Source: Verrucomicrobia bacterium UBA1263 (GTDB lineage Bacteria > Verrucomicrobiota > Verrucomicrobiia > Limisphaerales > UBA1412). From it: 27,326 nt of DNA. The notes under the pieces were generated by a model. It was not told the DNA's origin. It saw nothing but the letters and a program-made list of their open reading frames with translations, and ran no database searches. The DNA is taken from contig DBVN01000022.1 of assembly GCA_002308515.1 (NCBI GenBank), positions 7,448-34,773 of the forward strand. Reading direction: 5' to 3'. Below, one piece after another: positions 1 through 7,974 of the stretch; positions within the stretch are counted from its first letter, which is position 1, and every line of letters starts with the position of its first letter. The position numbers and the translations under genes were made by a program.

Positions 1-776
1 CTATGCAGCAGTCCGTCCTTCCAGCGGTACTCACCGGCAAAATTGCCGCCGGGCCAGCGAATGAGCCGCGGACCAATCTCTTTCAGGTTATCAACGACAT
101 CGCGCCGCATACCATGGAAATTATCCTGCGGCATCATGGAAAGAGCCCCGATGGTGAGCTCAGCCTGTTCGGTGAACGTATAGCGGATATCGGCCTCTTC
201 ATCGCCTTCCTGCGGTGTCAGAGTGAATTCGCTGATGACCCAATCCTCCGCGGGGGCGAGCGGCAAAGTATGGCTGGCATAGACCCGGCCGCCGGATCTG
301 TCGGTCAGTTCCACCTTCAGCCGGAGAGGTTTATTGACGCGTGTCACCAGACGCAGCTCGTAGGTTTTTCCGGCTGCCAGCCCCAGTTGATGCTGTCCCA
401 TGCCCGCCGTCTGACCGGGGATGAGGTTTTCTATCACCTGGGCACTCCTCTCATTCCCGCGGCGCATATTGGGCAGACAGATGTGTTTGGTATAGGCGCT
501 TCCGTCTTCCTTTATATACAAAACCTTTTTGCCGATCGGAAACCAGTGCGCGGAGAGTCCCAGATTGGCCTGGGGTTTTCCCGCGAACTTACGGTTCTTG
601 AGCATCTGAGCGCTGAGACCTCCTCCCACCGCCGACCGCGTGTGTTCCAGATTAAAGCCGAAGACGTAAGGGGAGTATTCCTCCGCTGCGCCCAGGTCGA
701 TATTCTGCGCCTGAACAGACAGAAGAGGTGTAACGATCAGCAGGAAAGTCAGTTTTTTAATGTTTTGTATAAGCAT
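1..776 (-). CDS. Alpha-L-arabinofuranosidase, GH51-type, 5' part only
   Basis: The gene runs off the left edge, so only about 258 N-terminal residues are visible. The ATG is at 776-774. A hydrophobic segment at residues 9-22 followed by VQAQ suggests a cleaved signal peptide and export. The mature part begins with YSPYVFGFNLEHTRSAVGGG and continues through a carbohydrate-binding-like beta region to IRWPGGNFAGEYRWKDGLL. That last stretch is the hallmark region of GH51 arabinofuranosidases, which remove arabinose side chains from plant arabinans and arabinoxylans. The catalytic glutamates lie outside the window. No clear Shine-Dalgarno precedes the start. The long plus-strand frame over this region is a shadow. 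Family assignment is fairly sure; exact substrate is not. Confidence 0.8.
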   Translation of the reverse strand, partial: MLIQNIKKLTFLLIVTPLLSVQAQNIDLGAAEEYSPYVFGFNLEHTRSAVGGGLSAQMLKNRKFAGKPQANLGLSAHWFPIGKKVLYIKEDGSAYTKHICLPNMRRGNERSAQVIENLIPGQTAGMGQHQLGLAAGKTYELRLVTRVNKPLRLKVELTDRSGGRVYASHTLPLAPAEDWVISEFTLTPQEGDEEADIRYTFTEQAELTIGALSMMPQDNFHGMRRDVVDNLKEIGPRLIRWPGGNFAGEYRWKDGLLH

Positions 777-901
777 GATTCGATTTTGTTTTTGTTATCA
801 TCCAAAAGATGTGCTGTTTTCCGAAGCTTGGATTCGCAAGCTAAATACATGAATAACAACACGCAGTTCTTATACAGTTTTTAAGGGGATCGCGCAATAT
901 A

Positions 902-956
902 TTTATCCCAGAATCGCTATTAGAGATTTCTATCTCTAATGATAGTTTGGGGTAAA
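902..956. repeat. Two-tier inverted repeat
   Basis: The inner arms ATTAGAGAT (919-927) and ATCTCTAAT (932-940) pair perfectly over 9 bp with loop TTCT. The outer arms TTTATCCCA (902-910) and TGGGGTAAA (948-956) pair over 9 positions with one G-T pair. No T-run follows on either strand, so it does not look like a terminator. An operator or a regulatory hairpin between the divergent genes is possible. Confidence 0.45.
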
Positions 957-1057
957 AACAACACTGCCTCCCTTATCGGTCAATCAAGGGTAAGATATTG
1001 TCTGTCAACGTTAAGGCGGAAAATTCCTCAGAATTTCCTGAAAAATGAATTTCTGCG

Positions 1058-1077
1058 TACTCTATAATACTCTATAA
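1058..1077. repeat. Exact 10-bp tandem repeat
   Basis: TACTCTATAA occurs twice without spacing. It sits about 185 bp upstream of the sigma-like gene and contains TATAAT-like sequence. It could be part of a promoter or operator, but nothing else supports a specific role. Confidence 0.35.
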
Positions 1078-1260
1078 GTATAGTGATGTCGTTGAAAATA
1101 GATGTGCATATGTCCTTATAATAACATCTTATGATAGCGGCATTACCTCTGTTTTCGTCATAATAAGTTTGTCTGGAGCTTTTTATTTTACGGGAACGGG
1201 GAAGAATATTATTGATATAAGTGCGTTAAACTAATAAGCTAAGCACGTTTTGAGGTATCA

Positions 1261-2256
1261 ATGGGCTGGTGTGATGAAAAATTAAGAGAATCAGAGGCGA
1301 GAAAGTGGAATAATCTGTCTGCTTTGGACAATCTGTTCAAAAAAGATGGGGATGCCGCGATACGATATTTGGCCGAAGAGGTAGCGGAGCAATCTTTTAA
1401 AGAGCTGATCGGGGTCTATCGTGGGGCAGAAGTTTCTGATTTTTTTCATAGTTTCATGGGTAAAGTTTTGAAACAGCGCTATGGATCAATGGTTCGGAGC
1501 ACGATTGGAAAAATAATCAAAGGCAATATTGATTATTATGTAGAAGATGCTCTCAACAAGATACATTTGGCTGTACTGAATCCCAAAATAGAGATTGATA
1601 CGATGCCAGAAGGTTATTTCCGTTATATAGCTCGTTTTTCGGCATTGTATTTTTTGAGAGAGGGAGAGGTCAAAGTGGGAGGCAGTCCGGTCGAGATCGT
1701 GTCCACGGATGACCTTTTGCCCAGTGGAGAAACACGTCAGGAAGTCATTTTTTCCGATGGAACGGATAATGACCCCTTGGAAAATTTGATCGAGCTGTCT
1801 CTGAGAAACTTGCGTGTGAGAATCGTTCAGGAAACGATTTCTAACATTTCCTGCCGATATGAAGTGATCCGGAAGGTATTAGTCTCTGGAAAAGAAGAGA
1901 TTACTTTTGACGGAGAGTGTGAGAAGTGCAATGGCTGTCTGAAAGCGACGGCCTTGGGCGCTGTTGAGAAAAAACGCGCGGAATGCAGAGAAGAATGCGC
2001 GGCTGTCAGCGCGGCAATGGATCAAAAAGGCTATGAAATGAATGGCTGTGAGATAGTAAACAAATTGAAAGCCTGTTATTGCAAAAAACTGAAAACAGAT
2101 CCGGCTTATGCTGATCGCTGTCAAGTATGTAAAGAAATAACGGATAATCAGAAAAAATACTATTATCCGCCTGATTGGGTACTGGATGAAATGCGGGAGA
2201 CGATCATTTTGATCCTTGATAGAGAAGGAATAAAACGTGATGAAATCCTGTATTAA
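1261..2256 (+). CDS. Sigma-70/ECF-like protein with cysteine-rich C-terminal region
   Basis: This 331-residue protein is not a standard sigma factor. Residues about 90-140 (YVEDALNKIHLAV, then PEGYFRYIARFSALYFLR) follow the pattern of ECF sigma region 2. Residues about 170-207 (DNDPLENLIELSLRNLR, then RYEVIRKVL) resemble the linker and start of region 4. Where the region 4 DNA-binding helix should continue there is instead a segment with ten cysteines in 71 residues (C220, C223, C226, C242, C246, C263, C272, C274, C287, C290), which could bind metal or respond to redox state. GAGG lies about 7 bases before the ATG. It is the first gene of a tight operon with the next two. The sigma relationship is inferred from pattern only; it could be another helical regulator. 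Confidence 0.5.
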   Translation: MGWCDEKLRESEARKWNNLSALDNLFKKDGDAAIRYLAEEVAEQSFKELIGVYRGAEVSDFFHSFMGKVLKQRYGSMVRSTIGKIIKGNIDYYVEDALNKIHLAVLNPKIEIDTMPEGYFRYIARFSALYFLREGEVKVGGSPVEIVSTDDLLPSGETRQEVIFSDGTDNDPLENLIELSLRNLRVRIVQETISNISCRYEVIRKVLVSGKEEITFDGECEKCNGCLKATALGAVEKKRAECREECAAVSAAMDQKGYEMNGCEIVNKLKACYCKKLKTDPAYADRCQVCKEITDNQKKYYYPPDWVLDEMRETIILILDREGIKRDEILY

Positions 2257-2279
2257 GTATAGAAGGAAAAACAGAATTT

Positions 2280-2837
2280 ATGAATGAAACAATGACTAAA
2301 TATACTCAAAATCAAAGCGATATGCTTTCGATATTAAAGAGTGCGCATAGAACAGGGCCGATGACTCAGGAAGAGCGAGATGCCTGGGATCGGTTGTTTG
2401 ATGAAGTAGAAGACCGCCGGGCGGCCAGAGAGAAAAAACAATCCGCGGCGGAACGTTTTAATGCCTGGCACAAAGAATGTTTAAGAATGCTCTTGAAGGA
2501 CTCTCAACAAAAAGTGTCTCTGGCGGCTGCCAGCAGAGATGAGAAAGACACGTGGATCCGTCAGGGCAATTTTGACAAGTCATTCCATCTGGAGAATCGC
2601 GAGGAAGATATACAGGTAGATATAGATTGTGTGGATCAAGAGACATTAGAAGTGATAATAAGGTCCAACGCAAAAGAAAAATACAAAGCCCTGGAAATAT
2701 TGGACGAAGATGGTACCCGTACAGAATTAGGAAAGATAGAAGAAAACAGTTACGCGAAAATCAATCTGGTCAAATTACATGGAAAGCTGGTTATCACGAC
2801 TGAAGAAAACAAAATGATCGAGCTGAAGGTCAAGTAG
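2280..2837 (+). CDS. Uncharacterised protein, possible partner of the sigma-like factor
   Basis: I do not recognise this 185-residue protein. It has no signal peptide or membrane segment, so it is probably cytoplasmic. Residues 1-90 are charged and helical (TQEERDAWDRLFDEVEDRRAAREKK). Residues about 95-185 alternate hydrophobic and polar residues, as in a small beta-sandwich (IQVDIDCVDQETLEVIIRS, then KLVITTEENKMIELKVK). It lies 23 bases after the sigma-like gene and only 6 bases before the large membrane protein gene, so the three are surely co-transcribed. AGAAGGA upstream is a plausible ribosome binding site. An anti-sigma or adaptor role would fit the position but nothing in the sequence proves it. 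Confidence 0.65.
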   Translation: MNETMTKYTQNQSDMLSILKSAHRTGPMTQEERDAWDRLFDEVEDRRAAREKKQSAAERFNAWHKECLRMLLKDSQQKVSLAAASRDEKDTWIRQGNFDKSFHLENREEDIQVDIDCVDQETLEVIIRSNAKEKYKALEILDEDGTRTELGKIEENSYAKINLVKLHGKLVITTEENKMIELKVK

Positions 2838-2843
2838 GAAAGT

Positions 2844-5800
2844 ATGCTGAAAAGAGAGCTGGAAGAGATCTGCGAAGCGGAAGGCTGGTGGTCCAGGATA
2901 AGCAATCCTAAAATCAAGTGGAAAAGGCTGTGTAATGAGCTGGGCTACTTGACAATGGAGATGCTTGTCAAGCCGGAGATTTGGGAAACACTGCCGCATG
3001 AGGATTACTTCAAGGGAAAGAAAGATTTCAGCTTAAAAAATCTGATACCAGCCAAAGGAGAGTGCTGGGTATTATTCGCGCATACAAGCGGAGCGGTCAA
3101 GGAAGAGAGTCCGATCCGGGAGGATGGCTTTATGCTGCCGCTTCAGTGGAGGAGCGGTGAGGAAGTAAAGGAACACGACAAGAGACTGCCCAAGGCACTG
3201 AGAGACTTAGCAGACAGGATAAAGGAACAGTTCCAGAGAGATTACGAGAGCCAGCAAGAGAAGCTGAGTCTAAAGAGAAAGCCAGAGGAGTTTTATCTTT
3301 ATTTTTCATCGGCGGTATTCGATTTAGGCAAAGAGGTGCCGATATTCAGTGAAGAGGCAAGAGACGGAAAGGAAGAACTGAAGGCAGAGTCGGCCTGGGG
3401 CGCGTTGGCCACGGGGCTATATTACGCGATGAGGGATGAACGGGTCGAGTTATGGCCGTTTTCCTCGATACGGTATAACTTTGAGGAAGGAGAGATAGAA
3501 CGTGTAGGACATATCAAGGAGAAACTGAAAGTCGCGGCCAGCTATGAAGGAGCGGGATTCTATGTAGCGACAAAGGAACAGCAGAAAGCGGCGAAGAAAA
3601 AGCTGAAAGAACTCCAGACAGAGACAACGGAAAAGATAAGAAAGCTGGAAGAAGAAAAAAAGAACTGCGGCGATGAAGAAAGAGAGAGACTGCAAAAACA
3701 GATAATCTTTTTAGAAAAAACCGCAAAGAGCTATAAAGGGATAGAAATCTTATGTCCCGGAGTAAGTTCGGAAGAAAAGCCACTCCTGATCGTGGCGGAT
3801 ATAGCGGACAGTTACGCAAAGATAAGGAGGAGAAAAAAGTGTAAGTTATATGTGAGGTTGACACAGATGCTGCTTCTCCTGTTTGTATTAGGGATAGGAT
3901 TAGATCAGACACAGATACAAATATACCCGGAGTATTACGCTGATTATGTGGAGAGATGGGGGAAGCCTGAAGGGATACTGCCGCTGACAAAGGAGCAGTC
4001 AAAGCACCGACACGCGCATTATCGCTTTGAGTATTCGGGAAGAGAAACATATTATTTATTTGGGAAAAAGGTTTTAAGAAGAGTCGTGTATGAGAACGCA
4101 CAGGGGATTCCGATTGAACATGATCTGTATGATAAACGGGAGCGGCCTTCGATACTGGAAATAGGGTATCTGGAAAATAATAAACTGGTACATAGTGTCA
4201 AGGTCCTGGATTCATTAGAGATCCCTGTAATGACTTATTCGATCATCCGGAACGGAACGAAAAGTGAGACTGTTGAGATAACCCGGCACGAGATGCTGGA
4301 CTGGGCTCATACCTATACGCCATCAACGTCGGTAGAATTTTTCCCGTATAAAGAGTATTTCTCAGGGATAGAGAGCTATAAGGTGCAAAGAGATGAAAAT
4401 GGTTTTGTGCTGGCAATGATCGCCCAGTCTAAGAATACCACACAAAAGAGATATCCAGAATATTCTGATGTGTATGAGTATTCTCATCTATATCAGAGCA
4501 AGTACGGGAAAATCGGTGGATTTACATACGATCATGACCCGATAGGAAGGATCACCCGGATAAGCTGTCTGGATGAGGAAGGAAAGTATTTAGTGCTTGC
4601 GGGCGGAACAGTCGGGAAACGGTATAACTACGATGGGGATAAATTAATATCTGTGGAATACATAGACGCGAACGGTACGAACTTAAAGAATAATGAGTAT
4701 GGATGCTCCAAGATAGAGTATAAATATAATGAGGATAACGCGGATCTGTATGAGATCGCTTTTTTCCGGGATGCGGGTGAAGCTCCATATAAAAAAATAG
4801 AGATCGTATATGAAGGTTCAAATCCTAAGAAGTTGGGTGATATTGAATACTTTTATGACTCTGACGGAAGGATCATAAAGATAAAAGACACGGATTCCGC
4901 TTCTTGTAATATTGAGAAGAAATATGAAAGAGGCTATTTAAAAAAGGAGATACATGGTGACGAGAAGGTAATATTTAGAAGATACCTGGAAAAGAAAAGA
5001 CAGTTAATAGAGTTTTACTGCCAAAGCAAGAGCATATCCCGTTATGCGAATGGGATCCTCCGCCAGTACGACAGAAAAGGAAATATCGAGGAGAATGTGC
5101 GGGAGTTTGTTTGCTTCATAGATGACATGGAGGGAATCATGAAAGCGGACGAGTCTGAAATCGACACATACCTTTCATTTAAAAATATCAGCAAAACGAT
5201 CAAACAAAGTTCGATAGTTCAAGACAGCATAGGTTATGTGATCAGGTATGATCAGGATGAAAGAAAAAATATCGTGGAAGTCGTGTCTGTTGATATCTCG
5301 GAAGGTGAGGTAAGGATCCCGGAAAAAATAACGGTGGACAATGTATCTTATGAAGTCAAAGCGATTGATTCATTGTTATTAAAAAATGAAGAGTTTTTTA
5401 TAGAAACGATCATTATTCCGTCCTGGATCAAGTCAATAGATCCGCTTGGGATGCAGATGGGGAATGTAGGGGAAATCATAGTGGAAGATGGTAATCCCAA
5501 TTACAGCAGTTTGAATGGAGTATTGTTTGATAAAGACAAACAGACATTGATCTTATGCCCAAGAGGTCAGAAGAAAAAGGTTATCATTCCCGCCTCAGTT
5601 AAAAGAATAGAGCATGGCGCGTTGGAGGGATGCAAAAATCTGGATATAGAGGTAGAGAATGGAAACACGGAGTATGAATGCGCAGATGGGATATTGATAA
5701 AAAAGAGAGTGATGGAGCTTATTTATATCCCCAAAGGTGTAAAGGGAGACATCCATATACCTGAAGGAGTCAAATGTATTGGCATGTATGCCTTTGTGGA

Positions 5801-7796
5801 GTGCGGTAATCTGATCAGTGTAACGATTCCTGAAAGTGTCTCCGCGATCAAGCGTTTTGCTTTTTTATGCTGCAAGAAGCTGGAGAGGGTCGTGATCCCC
5901 GACAGTGTTACAGAGATCGGTGACAGCGCGTTCGCGGACTGTGACAAGCTGCAAAACATAACGATCCCGGATAGTGTCACGTTCATAGGGGCTCGCTGCT
6001 TCTCTGCCTGCATCAAGCTGCAAAGCATTACGATCCCCGATAAAGTCACTGAGATCGGAGACTGCACATTCAAACATTGCAGCGGCCTGACCAATGTAGT
6101 GATTGGTAAAAATGTAACTTCGATCGCTTCCAGCGCGTTTGAGTGTTGTGTTGCCTTGGGGAGTATAACTCTTCCGGACAGTGTGACATCCATAGGTGAT
6201 AGCGCGTTTTTTATCAGTGGCCTTAAGAATATTACGATACCGTCCGGGGTGACCTTTATTGGAGACTATGCGTTCACTGATTGCGCGCTCATGACCAATG
6301 TTACGATCCTGGGCAATATCACCAAGATTGGAGATTTTACTTTCGGTGACTGCCGCAGACTGGAGAGTATGACGCTTCCTGACAGTATCACTGAAATCGG
6401 GGAGAGCTCATTCTTGAATTGCAGAAGTATGAAAAATATCACTATTGGCAGGAATGTTACTAAGATCAAAGAGGAGGCTTTTGTTAATTGTCGGGGTTTG
6501 GAAAGTATCACGATTCCTGATACTGTAGCTGAGATCGGGAGAAGTGTCTTTCTGGGCTGCAGCAGTCTGAAGGAAATATTAGTGGTTCCTGATAACCTCA
6601 ATTATCGCAGTGTAGATGGAGTATTGTTCAATAAAGATAAAACTGTTTTAGTCCAATATCCTGAAGGAAAAGGCGAAGATACTTACACTATTGCCTCCAG
6701 TGTGAAGAAAATTGGCGATTTTGCCTTTGCTGACTGCGGAAAGTTGGAGACTATACTGATCCCTGACAATGTGACTGAGATCGGAGAAAATGCTTTTTTG
6801 AACTGCAAAGGTCTGAAGTACATTACTATTGGCAGGGGTGTTACTAAAATCAAAGAAAGAGCTTTCGTTGGCTGCAGTGGTCTGACAAGTATTACGATAC
6901 CTGACAATGTTCGGGAGATGGGAGGAAGTCTCTTCTGGGGCTGCAGCAGTCTGGCCAGTATAGACATTCCAGAGAATGTGATTTTCACTGATGGGGGAAA
7001 TAATGCGCAAATAAGTGAAACCGCAGTCATCAGACCGGGGAGAAATTACACAATACCTTTATCAAAACCGGTGGAACTGGATATGGTTTGGATCGAACCG
7101 GGAACATTCCTGATGGGCAGTCCGGAGAGCGAAATGGGCCATAGAGATGATGAAACTCTGCACAGGGTAACATTGACAAAAGGATACTGGATAGGCAGGT
7201 ATGAAGTGACACAAGCCCAGTATGAATCTTTGATGGGAGTGAATCCTTCAATGATCAAGGGATTAGATCACCCGGTGGAATTGGTAACTTGGAAAGACGC
7301 GTCAGCTTTTTGCGCCAAACTGACGGAGATCGAGCGAGAAGCCGGAAGACTGCCGGATGGATATGAATACAATTTACCCACAGAGGCTCAATGGGAATAT
7401 GCCTGTCGTGCCGGAACGACTTCATCCTTAAACAGCGGAAAAGAGATAACCAGTTTATATGGGATCTGTGATAATGTGAATGAAGTGGGGTGGTATGGTC
7501 AAAACAGCAAAAAGAGAAGTCATCCTGTTGGACGAAAAAAACCGAATGCCTGGGGACTTTATGACACAATAGGAAACGTGTGTGAGCTGTGCCGGGATTC
7601 AAGAGTTGTTTATACGACAGATCCAATGACTGATCCAGTGGGAAGCACAGAGCCTGACGGAGAAAAACAATTAAAAGGTGAAGGTTACCGAAGTGACGCG
7701 AAATATAGCCGGGCCGCCACAAGAAATTTCGTTCACTCCATTTCATATTGTGATCCTTTTGTCGGTTTTCGTGTAGCGCTGGTTCCAGTCAAATAA
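2844..7796 (+). CDS. Giant membrane protein: Lon-like domain, TM, YD-like repeats, BspA LRRs, FGE-fold domain
   Basis: This is a 1650-residue multidomain protein. Residues about 120-330 resemble a Lon (S16) proteolytic domain. ESAWGALATG would carry the catalytic Ser (S183), and ERVGHIKEKLKVAA would carry the catalytic Lys (K225), spaced 42 residues apart, close to the 43 of E. coli Lon. A charged coiled-coil (about 250-300) is inserted after it. RRRKK and a hydrophobic segment (about 335-355) predict the N-terminus inside the cell and the rest outside. Residues about 380-715 hold tyrosine-rich YD/RHS-like repeats. Residues about 815-1385 hold about 18 BspA-type leucine-rich repeats with pattern IPDSVTEIGDSAF. 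Residues 1408-1650 form a SUMF1/FGE-fold domain lacking the catalytic cysteines of true formylglycine-generating enzymes. The protein looks like a receptor with a protease-like cytoplasmic part. The LRR and FGE calls are firm; the Lon-like call is moderate. Confidence 0.85.
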   Translation: MLKRELEEICEAEGWWSRISNPKIKWKRLCNELGYLTMEMLVKPEIWETLPHEDYFKGKKDFSLKNLIPAKGECWVLFAHTSGAVKEESPIREDGFMLPLQWRSGEEVKEHDKRLPKALRDLADRIKEQFQRDYESQQEKLSLKRKPEEFYLYFSSAVFDLGKEVPIFSEEARDGKEELKAESAWGALATGLYYAMRDERVELWPFSSIRYNFEEGEIERVGHIKEKLKVAASYEGAGFYVATKEQQKAAKKKLKELQTETTEKIRKLEEEKKNCGDEERERLQKQIIFLEKTAKSYKGIEILCPGVSSEEKPLLIVADIADSYAKIRRRKKCKLYVRLTQMLLLLFVLGIGLDQTQIQIYPEYYADYVERWGKPEGILPLTKEQSKHRHAHYRFEYSGRETYYLFGKKVLRRVVYENAQGIPIEHDLYDKRERPSILEIGYLENNKLVHSVKVLDSLEIPVMTYSIIRNGTKSETVEITRHEMLDWAHTYTPSTSVEFFPYKEYFSGIESYKVQRDENGFVLAMIAQSKNTTQKRYPEYSDVYEYSHLYQSKYGKIGGFTYDHDPIGRITRISCLDEEGKYLVLAGGTVGKRYNYDGDKLISVEYIDANGTNLKNNEYGCSKIEYKYNEDNADLYEIAFFRDAGEAPYKKIEIVYEGSNPKKLGDIEYFYDSDGRIIKIKDTDSASCNIEKKYERGYLKKEIHGDEKVIFRRYLEKKRQLIEFYCQSKSISRYANGILRQYDRKGNIEENVREFVCFIDDMEGIMKADESEIDTYLSFKNISKTIKQSSIVQDSIGYVIRYDQDERKNIVEVVSVDISEGEVRIPEKITVDNVSYEVKAIDSLLLKNEEFFIETIIIPSWIKSIDPLGMQMGNVGEIIVEDGNPNYSSLNGVLFDKDKQTLILCPRGQKKKVIIPASVKRIEHGALEGCKNLDIEVENGNTEYECADGILIKKRVMELIYIPKGVKGDIHIPEGVKCIGMYAFVECGNLISVTIPESVSAIKRFAFLCCKKLERVVIPDSVTEIGDSAFADCDKLQNITIPDSVTFIGARCFSACIKLQSITIPDKVTEIGDCTFKHCSGLTNVVIGKNVTSIASSAFECCVALGSITLPDSVTSIGDSAFFISGLKNITIPSGVTFIGDYAFTDCALMTNVTILGNITKIGDFTFGDCRRLESMTLPDSITEIGESSFLNCRSMKNITIGRNVTKIKEEAFVNCRGLESITIPDTVAEIGRSVFLGCSSLKEILVVPDNLNYRSVDGVLFNKDKTVLVQYPEGKGEDTYTIASSVKKIGDFAFADCGKLETILIPDNVTEIGENAFLNCKGLKYITIGRGVTKIKERAFVGCSGLTSITIPDNVREMGGSLFWGCSSLASIDIPENVIFTDGGNNAQISETAVIRPGRNYTIPLSKPVELDMVWIEPGTFLMGSPESEMGHRDDETLHRVTLTKGYWIGRYEVTQAQYESLMGVNPSMIKGLDHPVELVTWKDASAFCAKLTEIEREAGRLPDGYEYNLPTEAQWEYACRAGTTSSLNSGKEITSLYGICDNVNEVGWYGQNSKKRSHPVGRKKPNAWGLYDTIGNVCELCRDSRVVYTTDPMTDPVGSTEPDGEKQLKGEGYRSDAKYSRAATRNFVHSISYCDPFVGFRVALVPVK
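5290..6990 (+). repeat. BspA-type leucine-rich repeat array (coding)
   Basis: This part of the large gene encodes about 18 units of roughly 23 residues with the core IP.SVT.IG..AF..C..L. The DNA itself is repetitive, with recurring motifs such as CCTGACAGTGT and GAGATCGG, so copy number could change by recombination. Two interruptions carry YRSVDGVLFNKDKT-type spacers, which are common in this repeat class. Confidence 0.85.
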
Positions 7797-7821
7797 CGTG
7801 ATAACGTAAATCTCAAAACAA

Positions 7822-7857
7822 AGATCCCCGACGATATTTTCCACCGGGGATTTTTTT
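7822..7857 (+). terminator. Intrinsic terminator of the sigma-like/LRR operon
   Basis: Arms GATCCCCG and CGGGGATT enclose a 14-base loop and are followed by seven T residues (7851-7857). It lies 26 bases after the stop codon of the large gene. Its 5' arm (AAAGATCCCCGACG from 7820) is identical to the start of the terminator after the FGE-fold lipoprotein gene at 11510. Confidence 0.85.
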
Positions 7858-7974
7858 ACGACCTGTGTTTGGTGCTTCTTACTTTTTAAGGTAAAGGGAA
7901 TGATTTCCATAGAATAACCTTTTCATAAGGGTGTAGTTATGGTAGATTGAGAAGGTCATTGGGAGTGACTGGCT

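Larger units (their letters stand above)
777..1260. other. Intergenic region with hairpin and promoter-like sequence
   Basis: This 484-bp gap lies between two divergently transcribed genes, so promoters for both must be here. I see no convincing gene. It contains a long inverted repeat (902-956) and an exact tandem repeat TACTCTATAA (1058-1077). It is AT-rich compared with the flanking coding DNA. The GAGG at about 1251-1254 is the likely ribosome binding site for the gene starting at 1261. Confidence 0.5.

Noticed and set aside
3..884. 293-codon plus-strand frame at the left edge
   Set aside because: It is the antisense shadow of the arabinofuranosidase gene, whose protein has a signal peptide and the IRWPGGNFAGEY motif. 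The plus-strand product resembles nothing.
5700..6990. Regular repeats considered as a CRISPR array
   Set aside because: The repeats are imperfect, continuous with the reading frame, about 69 bases long and encode leucine-rich repeats. There are no unique spacers or cas genes.
5723..7010. Minus-strand frames with repeated LSGIV-type motifs
   Set aside because: They are shadows of the leucine-rich repeat array; their repetitiveness only mirrors the sense repeats.
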